The notes under the pieces are model-generated. The model made no database searches. It worked only from the letters and a program-made list of their open reading frames with translations, and was not told where the DNA came from. Positions 1-7,884 of a DNA stretch of 64,000 nucleotides are shown in pieces (position 1 is the first letter of the stretch; the number at the start of each line of letters is the position of its first letter). A program made the translations under genes and the position numbers. The DNA is taken from assembly GCF_000213055.1 (NCBI RefSeq), contig NZ_CM001165.1:1-64000 (forward strand). Reading direction: 5' to 3'. This DNA is from Streptomyces sp. Tu6071 (GTDB lineage Bacteria > Actinomycetota > Actinomycetes > Streptomycetales > Streptomycetaceae).

Positions 1-90
1 CTGCGCGCAGAGTTGGGATGGCTCGTGCTACCGCCTGGAGCGGCGCTCCCCGCGTCGAGCGTGGCTACGCGGGTTTTACCGAATTGTGCA

Positions 91-113
91 TCATGTGATG
101 TAGCATCACATGA
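91..113. promoter_or_regulatory. Perfect 10-bp inverted repeat
   Basis: Arms TCATGTGATG (91-100) and CATCACATGA (104-113) are perfect complements around a 3-nt spacer TAG. The repeat lies in an unusually AT-rich stretch (60-250). It could be an operator or a short hairpin. No T-run follows, so an intrinsic terminator is less likely. Confidence 0.4.
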
Positions 114-125
114 CGTTAGGGATAT

Positions 126-162
126 TTAGGTAAACATTTCCAGGGTGTTTCCTTTTACCTAA
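126..162. repeat. TTAGGTAAA / TTTACCTAA inverted repeat
   Basis: Nine-bp arms at 126-134 and 154-162 are separated by 19 nt. A third partial copy (TTAGGTA) occurs near 244-250. The repeated motif sits in the same AT-rich patch as the 91-113 palindrome and could be a regulator site or the remains of a mobile-element end. No function can be assigned from the sequence alone. Confidence 0.35.
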
Positions 163-299
163 TTTGCCCCCAATGCCATTTATTTAATGCTAATTTCGAA
201 TTGGGATTCGACTCGTCTATTCCCGAATTTCTCTGCGGAAAAATTAGGTAGAGACCATGCCGGACCTCCGGAAGTGGGTCCGGTTAGCTGCCCGGGAAA

Positions 300-715
300 C
301 GCCTGCCGGGAACACGGGCCACGATAGTCGCTATGGGTACGGGAAAGGCCATCAGCGCAGTTGCGACACCTTGGAGTTGTTCCCTTCGGGACGCATTCTC
401 GTGATGGTGCCGCCGCTCGATCTGCTTGTGCAGACGGCTCAGGCCGTGGCCGGCGGTCGGGCACCCGGCACCGACGGCCGGGGGGCGCTCTTTTAAGGAG
501 CTGCGTGTACGGACGACGACGCACCAAATCCTGCTCGCGCTAAGAGCAAGTATTTCCTCGCTCGTGGGTGAGGAGGGGCGGGCTCCGGAGGCCGCTCTCC
601 GGGGCTGGCTGTGCGGGCAGCGGAGGAACGCTTCGCGCTCGCGGACGAGGGGACACACCGGACGGCCGGCGATTCACGACGACCTGTGACCCGTCCGTCC
701 TCGCTCCCGTCTGCC
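300..715 (+). pseudogene. Decayed DEAD/DEAH-box helicase N-terminus
   Basis: Pieces of a Streptomyces-type superfamily 2 helicase can be read in order, but in different frames. A Walker A-like segment VAMGTGKAISAVA lies at about 327-365. RILVMVPPLDLLVQTAQ (motif Ia region) lies near 390-440. ELRVRTTTHQILLAL lies near 497-541. A degenerate Walker B/DEAH segment, DEGTHRTAGD, lies near 640-672. At least three frame changes are needed to join them, so no functional product is possible. Nothing recognisable follows between 715 and the next gene at 1060. Confidence 0.65.
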
Positions 716-1059
716 GCGCCAAGGGTGAGGAGGAGGGGCGGGGAAGCGTCGGCCTTCGTGATGGTGGCGAAGGACCACGAGAACGAGTACAGGGGCTGGA
801 TTCACGAACTCGGTTTGTACGAGGCGATTGGAGCGGCACCTTCTTGCGCCGCTCTGTCGATGGTGCTGATGTTTGCTGGGCTCGGCAGCTCGGCGAGCGG
901 GTAGTCGGTTGACCATTCGCTCTGGTGGCGGTCCAATGACCAGCATGATCACCCGGCCACTCCTGCTGCGGCGAGACGTGATGGATATGGACCGGCAGCC
1001 CTGACCAGGTGCGTTTCGGACAGACCGTGACCGCGTAGCCCCGAGGGAGACGTTAACCG

Positions 1060-2172
1060 ATGACCACATCACCATCGCCGTCCGGAGCGGAGTACGCAGA
1101 GGCGTCGTCTGTCCGTGTGGGCGTACTCGCCCCTTTGACACGGCCAGGCTGGGCCGAGGCGGGGCGACACTTGCTCGCAGGGTTCGAGTTGGCCGTTGAC
1201 AAGGTCAACGGCACAGGCGGGATTGACGGCAGACCACTGGAGCTGGTGGTCAGGGACACCGCGGCCGATCCGGAGCGGGCCTTGGCGGCCGTGGACGAAC
1301 TGGCCGCCTTGGGCGTGGCTGTTGTGGCGGGCGAGTATCACAGCGTCGTCGCCCGCGCCGTCGCCGGCCGGGCCGACGCCCTGGGCGTGCCGTTCCTCTG
1401 CTCGTCCGCAGTGCTTGACGAGCTCACCGAGGAGCCGACGAATTGGGTCGCGCGCCTTGCCCCGGCGCAGTCTCGTGGCTGGCGGATCTACGCGGATTTC
1501 CTCCTCGGTGAGGGACGACGCCGGATCGCCGTGGCGAGTCAGCCGAGCGTCTACTGGGCGTCCGGGGCTCGCGTCCTGCGGGAGCACCTCGCTCCACGTG
1601 GTGGCACTGTCGTCGAACTCGACGCGAGCGCTCTCGCCCCCGAGGCCCTGTGCGATGCGCTCGTGGACCACGGCGCGACGGCGCTGCTCCTGCTGGTCGG
1701 CCACCCGGAGCCGGCGGTGCCGATCGTCAGGGCCGTACGGGATGATGTGCGGCTTGCGGAGATCCTGATCGGCGCTCCGGCCGGACAACCGGAGTTTGCT
1801 GACTGGTCCGCGCTTCTGGGCGAGGATGGCGCCGGGATCCCGTTTCTGCGTTACCTGCCTGAGGTCCTCGGCCCGCTCGGCGCACGCGTCGAGAAGGAAC
1901 TGCGCGAGCATCTGGGCGAAGCGCCTTCCTTCGTCGCCTTCGAGGGCTGGGACACCGTCACTGTCCTTGCCGAGGTGTTGCGTTCCCACGGCACGGACCG
2001 GGCAGCAATCGCCGAGTCATGGCCGCGCGTGGTGGTCGATGGCACCCGCGGGCCGATCCGGTTCTCCCGCACCACGGACATCAGCGTTTGGCAATGGGCT
2101 TGGACACCGATCCAAGTCGTTGACCGGGACCCCGCGGAGCCCCATCGCTTTCGGGTCCTGCGCGCCGGCTGA
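1060..2172 (+). CDS. Branched-chain amino-acid-type substrate-binding protein without a signal peptide
   Basis: A 370-aa protein of the type I periplasmic-binding fold (Leu/Ile/Val-binding, Peripla_BP_6-like). It starts with the first-lobe strand VRVGVLAPLT (about residues 19-28), followed by a helix with AGFELAVDKVN and the GIDGRPLELVVRD segment typical of the family. Such proteins normally bind a small solute outside the membrane for an ABC importer. Here there is no signal peptide or lipobox, and no permease or ATPase gene lies next to it, so it may be an intracellular ligand sensor or an orphan. The start is supported by GAGGGAG about 12 nt upstream. The family assignment is fairly sure; the role is not. 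Confidence 0.8.
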   Translation: MTTSPSPSGAEYAEASSVRVGVLAPLTRPGWAEAGRHLLAGFELAVDKVNGTGGIDGRPLELVVRDTAADPERALAAVDELAALGVAVVAGEYHSVVARAVAGRADALGVPFLCSSAVLDELTEEPTNWVARLAPAQSRGWRIYADFLLGEGRRRIAVASQPSVYWASGARVLREHLAPRGGTVVELDASALAPEALCDALVDHGATALLLLVGHPEPAVPIVRAVRDDVRLAEILIGAPAGQPEFADWSALLGEDGAGIPFLRYLPEVLGPLGARVEKELREHLGEAPSFVAFEGWDTVTVLAEVLRSHGTDRAAIAESWPRVVVDGTRGPIRFSRTTDISVWQWAWTPIQVVDRDPAEPHRFRVLRAG

Positions 2173-2384
2173 GAGGGCGCGGGGGCTCGGTGAGCTCGTC
2201 TGGCCCTCCGGGGCGGTCCCGGCAGGGACCTGCGAGGGGCCGGGCTTCCCACGCGGACCGGGGTCGACCGTATCCCGGCCGGCCCTCCATCCCGTTGTAC
2301 GCGGTGACGCGGCCGTCCGGCGCATCACCGCGCGCGGTAGTACGGTCTGCCGTCATCCCGCCGCGCCGACGAAGGATGACGCTG

Positions 2385-2540
2385 ATGACCACCCCCTCCC
2401 AGGAGAACGCCGTCGAGGACGAGGACCGCGTGCGGGAAGCGGTGACCGGGTTGATCGCCGTCTTCGAGAACCTCGGAGCCGAGCATCAGGCGCTGGAGGC
2501 CGAGGAGGCGAAGACCGGCGCGCGCGCCGTGGCACCGTGA
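2385..2540 (+). CDS. Small acidic hypothetical protein (51 aa)
   Basis: A short open frame, preceded by GAAGGA 8 nt before the ATG at 2385 (another ATG lies at 2376). The product is hydrophilic and acidic, with a Glu/Ala-rich, helix-prone C-terminal half containing LGAEHQALEAEEAK. It lies alone between the substrate-binding protein gene and the oppositely oriented XRE regulator. No family is recognised. The composition and ribosome-binding site favour a real gene, but it is short. Confidence 0.4.
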   Translation: MTTPSQENAVEDEDRVREAVTGLIAVFENLGAEHQALEAEEAKTGARAVAP

Positions 2541-2680
2541 TCCGCATGGGCGGCACCTCGACCAGAGCGCCCGCATCGTGGTCCTCGCCAGGCGGCAGGC
2601 GCCTGACCCGGGCGGTCGCACGTGGAGGTCGCTCAGCTTCCCGAGTGCGCGCGGATGCTTGGCGGCGGCCATCGGCGTTT

Positions 2681-3592
2681 TTAGTGGCTGCCCGATGTGG
2701 TGTCGGTGGACGGCTTGCCAGGGAGCCCGTCTGCGCCCGTAGCGTGCTCGGTGGCGGCCCAGGTGGCGAGAAGCCGCAGGGTGTCGTGGTCGGGGGTGCC
2801 GGGGGCGGCGCTGTAGGCGGTCAGGGTCAGTCCCGGCTGAGCCGGTAGTTCCATGGCGTCGAAGTCGAGGGCGAGGACGCCGACAGCGGGGTGGTGGAAC
2901 GCTTTGCGGCCCGTGTGATGCAGGCGCACGTTGTGCCTGGCCCAAGCGGTGCGGAACTCATCGCTGCGGGTGACGAGCTCCCCGATCAGTCCGGTCAGCC
3001 CGGTGTCATGCGGGGCTCGTCCGGCTTCGGTACGCAGGAGGGAGACGGTGGTGTTCACGGCTTCCTCCCAGTGGGGGAAGAATTCGCGGCCTGTGGGGTC
3101 GAGGAACTGGAAGCGCGCGATGTTGACCGGTTCGCGTGCGCCGGTGGCGTAGAGCGGGCTGTACAGGGCGCGGCCCAGGGGGTTGGTGGCCAGGACGTCA
3201 AGGCGGCCGTTTCGGATGAAGGCCGGGCATTCGCCCATGGAGCGCAGGACGCGCAGCACGCTGTCGGGCAGGGGGCCGCGGGCGCGCTTGGTGCGACGGG
3301 CGGGCCGGTGGGCGGCGGCGCGGGCCAGGTCGTACAGGTGAGCGCGTTCGGCGTCGTCGAGCTGGAGAGCGTTCGCGAGCGCGTCAAGGACTTCTTCGGA
3401 GGCTCCGGCGAGGTGGCCGCGCTCCAGGCGGACGTAGTAGTCGATGCTGACGCCGGCGAGCAGGGCGACTTCCTCGCGGCGCAGGCCGGGCACGCGCCGG
3501 TTGCCGCCGTAGGCGGGCAGCCCGGCCTGCTGCGGGGTGATCCTGGCGCGGCGGGAGCCAAGGAATTCGCGGATGTCGCTCGCGGTACTCAT
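2681..3592 (-). CDS. XRE-family regulator with MmyB-like ligand-binding domain
   Basis: A 303-aa regulator. Residues about 8-75 form an XRE helix-turn-helix (VPGLRREEVALLAGVSIDYY, then LERG). The remaining 200 residues match the MmyB-like domain, with features such as PLGRALYSPLY and the C-terminal PGTPDHDTLRLLA. The start at 3592 is chosen because GGAAGG precedes it and the longer upstream frame has no regulator-like content. The family commonly sits divergent from a redox gene it controls. Here the divergent partner is the decarboxylase-cupin-aldo/keto reductase operon at 3814. A direct repeat in the shared intergenic region (3632-3648) is a candidate operator. Confidence 0.9.
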   Translation of the reverse strand: MSTASDIREFLGSRRARITPQQAGLPAYGGNRRVPGLRREEVALLAGVSIDYYVRLERGHLAGASEEVLDALANALQLDDAERAHLYDLARAAAHRPARRTKRARGPLPDSVLRVLRSMGECPAFIRNGRLDVLATNPLGRALYSPLYATGAREPVNIARFQFLDPTGREFFPHWEEAVNTTVSLLRTEAGRAPHDTGLTGLIGELVTRSDEFRTAWARHNVRLHHTGRKAFHHPAVGVLALDFDAMELPAQPGLTLTAYSAAPGTPDHDTLRLLATWAATEHATGADGLPGKPSTDTTSGSH

Positions 3593-3631
3593 GCCTTCCA
3601 CGCTAAGCCGGACGGCGCAGACGTGGGGGGG

Positions 3632-3648
3632 CCTGTCAGTACCTGTAA
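3632..3648 (-). promoter_or_regulatory. Candidate operator between XRE regulator and CMD operon
   Basis: On the minus strand the motif ACAGG occurs twice with a 10-nt period (ACAGGTACTGACAGG), one helical turn apart. It lies about 40 nt upstream of the regulator start and 165 nt before the divergent operon. This is where a local regulator would bind, but no experimental site is known to me. Confidence 0.3.
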
Positions 3649-3813
3649 CAGCAAGCCCTTCTTCCCCTTCTTGACCTGGTGTTTCCTCGAAGTCGCAGGC
3701 CGTCGGCGCTGTCGGGAGCCGCCGGGGAGTCAGCTGCTCGCGGCTGCCGTGGTGCCCGGTCCGATACACCGTGGGAGCAGCCCGGCCCCCGTTCACTCAA
3801 GGAGACCTTCCGT

Positions 3814-4134
3814 ATGCCGAAGCAGTCCGCCCCCCAAGACCTTGCCGCCATTGCTCCGAAGCTGGTGGAGGTCACCGATGAGGTCCTCTTCGGTGACATC
3901 TGGGAGCGCCCCGGGCTGTCGCCGCGCGACCGGAGCCTGGTGACTGTGAGCGTCCTGGCGGCGCTCTACCGCAGCGAGCAGCTCGGCTATCACCTTGGCG
4001 TCGCCCTGGACAACGGGCTCGGTGTGGAAGAGCTGTCGGAGGCGATCACGCATCTGGCGTTCTACGCGGGCTGGCCCAATGCGATGACCGCGATCACGCG
4101 GCTGAAGAAGATCGCCGACGAGCGTTCCGCCTGA
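3814..4134 (+). CDS. Carboxymuconolactone decarboxylase family protein
   Basis: A 106-aa protein of the CMD/AhpD-like all-alpha family. The segment RDRSLVTVSVLAALYRSEQLGYHLGVALDNGL, followed by EAITHLAFYAGWPNAMTAI, is the family core. The cysteine pair of the AhpD peroxidase branch is absent, so this belongs to the decarboxylase-like or unknown-function branch. The start at 3814 has AAGGAG 10 nt upstream. It is the first gene of an operon with a cupin and an aldo/keto reductase. CMD-cupin-AKR sets are widespread in bacteria but their substrate is unknown. Confidence 0.88.
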   Translation: MPKQSAPQDLAAIAPKLVEVTDEVLFGDIWERPGLSPRDRSLVTVSVLAALYRSEQLGYHLGVALDNGLGVEELSEAITHLAFYAGWPNAMTAITRLKKIADERSA

Positions 4135-4210
4135 CCCCCGGGGGGCGAGCGCCGCGGGCCGCACCCCGTACGGCCGGCGACCCGTGCGAAACCGACGAGG
4201 AGAGACCACC

Positions 4211-4645
4211 ATGACCGCAAGCGGATTCGACCAGATCTTCCCCCTCGGGGAGAAGAACGACGCCTTCGCGCAGTACTTCACCGGCCAGAGCTACCTGGCC
4301 CCGCTCGCCTCGGGGAGCGTTCCCGTCAGCAACGTTTCCTTCGAGCCGGGCTGCCGCAATAACTGGCACATCCACCGCGGCACGAGCGGGGGCGGCGACC
4401 AGATCCTGCTGTGCACGGCCGGCAACGGCTGGTACCAGGCCGAGGGCGAGGAGGCTGTCAGCATGGAGCCGGGCACCGTGATCCGCGTCCCGGCGGGCAC
4501 GAAGCACTGGCACGGGGCGAAGGCCGACTCGTGGTTCTCCCACCTCGCCTTCATCACCCCGGGTGAGAACGTCCGCAACGAATGGCTGGAGCCCGTCGAC
4601 GACGAGGCGTACGGACAGCTGCCGAAGAACGGAGCGAACGCATGA
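4211..4645 (+). CDS. Cupin domain protein
   Basis: A 144-aa single-domain cupin. The first cupin motif contributes metal ligands in NWHIHRGTSGGGDQ (about residues 57-70), and the second includes PAGTKHWHGAKADSWFSH (about residues 96-113). Two His-containing motifs imply a bound divalent metal. GAGGAGAG precedes the ATG at 4211. It lies 76 nt after the CMD gene, and its stop overlaps the next start (ATGA), so the aldo/keto reductase is translationally coupled to it. A shared small-molecule substrate for the three enzymes is an inference. Confidence 0.87.
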   Translation: MTASGFDQIFPLGEKNDAFAQYFTGQSYLAPLASGSVPVSNVSFEPGCRNNWHIHRGTSGGGDQILLCTAGNGWYQAEGEEAVSMEPGTVIRVPAGTKHWHGAKADSWFSHLAFITPGENVRNEWLEPVDDEAYGQLPKNGANA

Positions 4646-5499
4646 CCATCCTGAACGAGACCTACACGCTGTCGAACGGGGTTGAGATCCCCAAGCTGGG
4701 GCTCGGCACCTGGTTCATCGACGACGACAAGGCGGCCGACGCGGTGCGCGCGGCCGTCGGGATCGGCTACCGCAACATCGACACCGCCCAGGCATACGGC
4801 AACGAGCACGGCGTCGGCGACGGCGTACGCAGCTGCGGGGTGCCCCGTGAGGAGCTGTTCGTCTCGACCAAGCTCGCCGCCGAGATCAAGGACTACGACC
4901 GGGCGATCGCCGCGATCGACGGCTCTCTGACCGCGCTGGGCCTGGACCACGTCGACCTCATGCTGATCCACAGCCCGCAGCCCTGGGACGACTTCCGCGG
5001 CGGCGACTACGCCCAGGGCAACCGTGAGGCATGGCGTGCCCTGGAGGACGCCCACCAGGCCGGGAAGATCCGCGCCGTCGGCGTCTCAAACTTCCAGCAG
5101 CACGATCTGGAGAACATTCTTGAGGGCGCGCGCGTGGTCCCGCACGTGAACCAGCTCCTCGTGCACGCCGGCAATACCCCCTCCGGCCTGCTGGCCTACT
5201 GCGAGAGCAAGCAGATCCTCGTCGAGGCGTACTCCCCCATCGCCCACGGCGCGATCCTCGAGAACACCGATGTCCAGGCCATGGCACACAAGTACGGCGT
5301 ATCCGTCCCCCAGCTGTGCATCCGCTACACCCTGCAACTGGGCACAGTGTCACTGCCCAAGACGGCCAACCTCGAGCACATGCGCTCCAACGCCGAGGTC
5401 GCCTTCGAGATCTCCGGCGCCGACATGGACGTCCTTCGAGACCTGCGCGACGTGGACTACGGCGAACACAGCGCCTTCCCCGTCTACAGCGGCAAGTGA
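4642..5499 (+). CDS. Aldo/keto reductase
   Basis: A 285-aa NADPH-dependent aldo/keto reductase of usual length. The catalytic tetrad is visible: D47 and Y52 in NIDTAQAYGNE, K77 in VSTKLA and H110 in LMLIHSPQ. The VSNF motif and the NADPH-binding segment near SLPKTAN are in place. The family reduces carbonyls (aldehydes, ketones or sugars). The gene overlaps the cupin stop codon by 4 nt and ends the operon. The divergent XRE regulator is its likely controller. Confidence 0.92.
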   Translation: MTILNETYTLSNGVEIPKLGLGTWFIDDDKAADAVRAAVGIGYRNIDTAQAYGNEHGVGDGVRSCGVPREELFVSTKLAAEIKDYDRAIAAIDGSLTALGLDHVDLMLIHSPQPWDDFRGGDYAQGNREAWRALEDAHQAGKIRAVGVSNFQQHDLENILEGARVVPHVNQLLVHAGNTPSGLLAYCESKQILVEAYSPIAHGAILENTDVQAMAHKYGVSVPQLCIRYTLQLGTVSLPKTANLEHMRSNAEVAFEISGADMDVLRDLRDVDYGEHSAFPVYSGK

Positions 5500-5703
5500 C
5501 AGCGGACGCGAGCGCCGGCCTCCCACGCGCTGACGATCCGCTCCCAGTTGCGGACGTTGAGGGTGCGGTAGTCCACGACACACTGACGGGGACGGTCGAC
5601 CGCCGGACCGGGCCGCGCGCGGTACTCAGCTCGCGCTGCTCCTCTGCCTCGGCGGCCCGGTGCGCGCGGCCTGGGCGACGCGCTCGCGGAAGTCATCGGT
5701 CAT
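5484..5703 (-). pseudogene. Small frameshifted minus-strand gene (relic)
   Basis: An ATG at 5703 has a good GAAGGGAA site and starts MTDDFRERVAQAART, but the frame stops after 25 codons (5626). A frame 1 nt away continues through RTLNVRNWERIVSAWEAG to a stop at 5484. One indel would join them into a protein of about 73 aa. No family is recognised. It overlaps the 3' end of the aldo/keto reductase gene by 16 nt on the other strand. Confidence 0.3.
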
Positions 5704-5733
5704 CGGCGGTTCCCTTCGGGGTAGTTGGTCGAC

Positions 5734-5982
5734 ATGACTGAGAGAAAACCTGTGGACCCGGCTGCCAGGGGCGTGATGCGGTCCACGGATCGGATACTGG
5801 TGTGGTCGGCGCCTGTGCTGGCTGTGGGCCTGCTGGTATGGGGTGTCGGGGGCGTGATCTCGGATGCTCCCATGGCCCGCATCGCGTGGCAGTTCGTGCT
5901 GGCGTTCGTGATGGCGTGCAACGCAGTCGCCGCTCGGCAGCGGCTGCGGCGCGACGACTTCCCGGACGAGCGACGGCCGTGA
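5734..5982 (+). CDS. Small two-helix membrane protein
   Basis: An 82-aa protein with two predicted membrane spans, about residues 22-44 (ILVWSAPVLAVGLLVWGVGG) and 50-69 (ARIAWQFVLAFVMACN). The tail is short and charged (RQRLRRDDFPDERRP). ATG at 5734 is preferred; a TTG lies 9 nt upstream. No family is recognised and the gene stands alone. Its composition is convincing for a small integral membrane protein. Confidence 0.55.
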   Translation: MTERKPVDPAARGVMRSTDRILVWSAPVLAVGLLVWGVGGVISDAPMARIAWQFVLAFVMACNAVAARQRLRRDDFPDERRP

Positions 5983-5983
5983 G

Positions 5984-6103
5984 TCACCCGGTGGGCTCCT
6001 CACACTCGTGCTCGACCGTATGGCCTTCGCCGTCCGGGAGGACCGGGCCGTTGTCTTCGTTCGGCCAGCCGCCGCACACCTCGCCGCTCAGCGAGGCGGT
6101 CAC
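5984..6103 (-). CDS. Possible 39-aa acidic small protein
   Basis: A GTG-initiated frame that follows an in-frame TAA. It is acidic with two cysteines (SGEVCGGWPNEDNG and VEHECEEPTG) and does not have the Arg/Pro/Ala bias of antisense shadow frames. No ribosome-binding site is evident, so this may be only the 3' end of a lost gene. Confidence 0.22.
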   Translation of the reverse strand: MTASLSGEVCGGWPNEDNGPVLPDGEGHTVEHECEEPTG

Positions 6104-6276
6104 GGCAACTTAACGTACCGGCCAGGCACCACCGAACCCACAACCACGCCCCCGGTGCCGACGCACGGCCCGGATCGCCCCCGGTCTCGAAGAGGGCGCG
6201 GCGACAGAACACCAGGACGAGACGCCGTGGCAGAGCCGCGTCGCTACGGGGGGCGCAGGGGCCGCTCGTAGCAGTG

Positions 6277-7386
6277 TCAGCTCGTGCCGCCGACGCCGTC
6301 CTCGATCAGCGCGGACATCGCGTCCATGGTCGCCTCGGTGCCATCGCCGGTGACGTATACGACAGCCGTTCGCGAGCCGTCCGCCGTGACGCCGGCCCAG
6401 GCGTGGTAGCCGAGCAGTTCGCCGAAGTGGGAGTAGAACCTGCGGCCGTCGGGGAGTGGCAGTTCAGCGAGGCCGAGGCCGTACCGTGCGCCGTCGATGC
6501 CGAGGCCGGGGGCCGGGATGGTGGTGGTCATCTCGGCGAGCCGTGCCGGGGGCAGCAGTTCGTCGCCGAGCAACGCGGCGTAGAAGAGGCCGAGGTCGCG
6601 AACGCTGCTGACGAGGGCTCCGGAGCCAATCGCCATGCTGGGGTTGAGGAGCGTGACGTCGAGCTGCGTCCCTGTGCCGAACGAGGCCCAGCCCCGCGCG
6701 TGCGGGCCGGGGATGAACGGTGACTCACCGGGAGCGCTGGTGGCGTCGAGGCGCAGAGGGCGGATGATGCGGTCGGTGATCTCCTCGGCCCAGCTCCGGC
6801 CGGTGATCCGCTCGATGATCATCGCGGTGAGCAGGAAGTTGGTGTTCGCGTACGACCATCCCTCGGGCGCCGTTCCGAGCCGCAGCGCCGCCCCTGCCAG
6901 CTCTTTCGGCGTGTAACTCCGCATCCGCTCCGCCCGGTAGCCCTCCGCGCTCGTCAGCGCCGGGATCGAGGGGTCGAGCAGGCGGCTGGTGTGGCGCAGC
7001 AGGTCGCGCAGGGTGATGTCCCGGGTCACTTCCGGCAACCAGTGGTGTACGAGGGTGTCCAGGCTCAGGCCGGGGAGTTGGAGTGCGACTACCGCCGTGA
7101 ACGTCTTGGTGAGGCTCCCGATCCGGAACCGGCCGTCGCGCGGTGTACCGGCGGCCGCGTGGCGTCGGCCGTGCGGCGACACCACCTCCGCGCCCACCCC
7201 GGCAACGCCTGTGGCCAGGATCGCGTCGACCTGTCGCTGGAGATCGCGGTCCGGCGAGGCGGAGGCCGGCGCGGAGGGGCCCCCGCCCCCGGAGGCGGAC
7301 GCCGCCGCCGGTCTGCCGGCCAAGCCCCCCAGGGCTGAGGCCATGCCGACGGTCAGGACGGCCCGACGTGACACGGGTATGCGCAT
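6277..7386 (-). CDS. Tat-exported serine hydrolase, beta-lactamase/DD-peptidase family
   Basis: A 369-aa class C beta-lactamase-like (serine hydrolase, S12) enzyme. The N-terminus SRRAVLTVGMASALGG is a twin-arginine signal. Catalytic motifs: S91-L-T-K94 (SxxK), Y179-A-N181 (YxN), and an HFG segment near the C-terminus in place of KTG/HxG. Family members include D-Ala-D-Ala carboxypeptidases, esterases and lactamases. The stretch after SxxK is shorter than usual (VALQLPGLSLD), but no catalytic element is lost. It stands alone and divergent from the subtilase gene. The substrate cannot be predicted. Confidence 0.88.
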   Translation of the reverse strand: MRIPVSRRAVLTVGMASALGGLAGRPAAASASGGGGPSAPASASPDRDLQRQVDAILATGVAGVGAEVVSPHGRRHAAAGTPRDGRFRIGSLTKTFTAVVALQLPGLSLDTLVHHWLPEVTRDITLRDLLRHTSRLLDPSIPALTSAEGYRAERMRSYTPKELAGAALRLGTAPEGWSYANTNFLLTAMIIERITGRSWAEEITDRIIRPLRLDATSAPGESPFIPGPHARGWASFGTGTQLDVTLLNPSMAIGSGALVSSVRDLGLFYAALLGDELLPPARLAEMTTTIPAPGLGIDGARYGLGLAELPLPDGRRFYSHFGELLGYHAWAGVTADGSRTAVVYVTGDGTEATMDAMSALIEDGVGGTS

Positions 7387-7884
7387 GGAGTTCCTCTTTC
7401 CGTTCCTCCCATCTCACCAACGCCTCGTGCCCACGCCCACACGGCTGTCCTCCGTCCGCGCCCCCGGCCGGCCCCCGTGCGGGCACGGGGGACACCCCCA
7501 CGGCCCGGCCGTGAGTCTCCCCCCGTGATCCACCGGACGGGGCCTGGCTCTCGCTCCCGAGCTGATGCGCCGTACGCGTGCCGCGCCCTCCCTGACAGTT
7601 CCTCCAAGCCGAAGAGACGGCTTCTCGCCAAAACACCGTCCATCGCAGCGACGCGGTGGGGGACGAGCAGTGGACGACCTGTGCCGAGACTGAGGAGGGG
7701 CGCTCCGGCGGAGGTCTCCGTTCCATACGGAGACTTCCGGCCAGAGCTTTTCCTTGAGTCCCGCGCGTACCTCTCACGGCGCCCTAACCTCCGCTCAGAA
7801 CCATGTCCCACCAGGCTCGGGGCACCACTCCCGCCCCGTGCACGGTGGGGCCTTTCCCGGTGTGCTCCAGCCACAGGAGGACTC

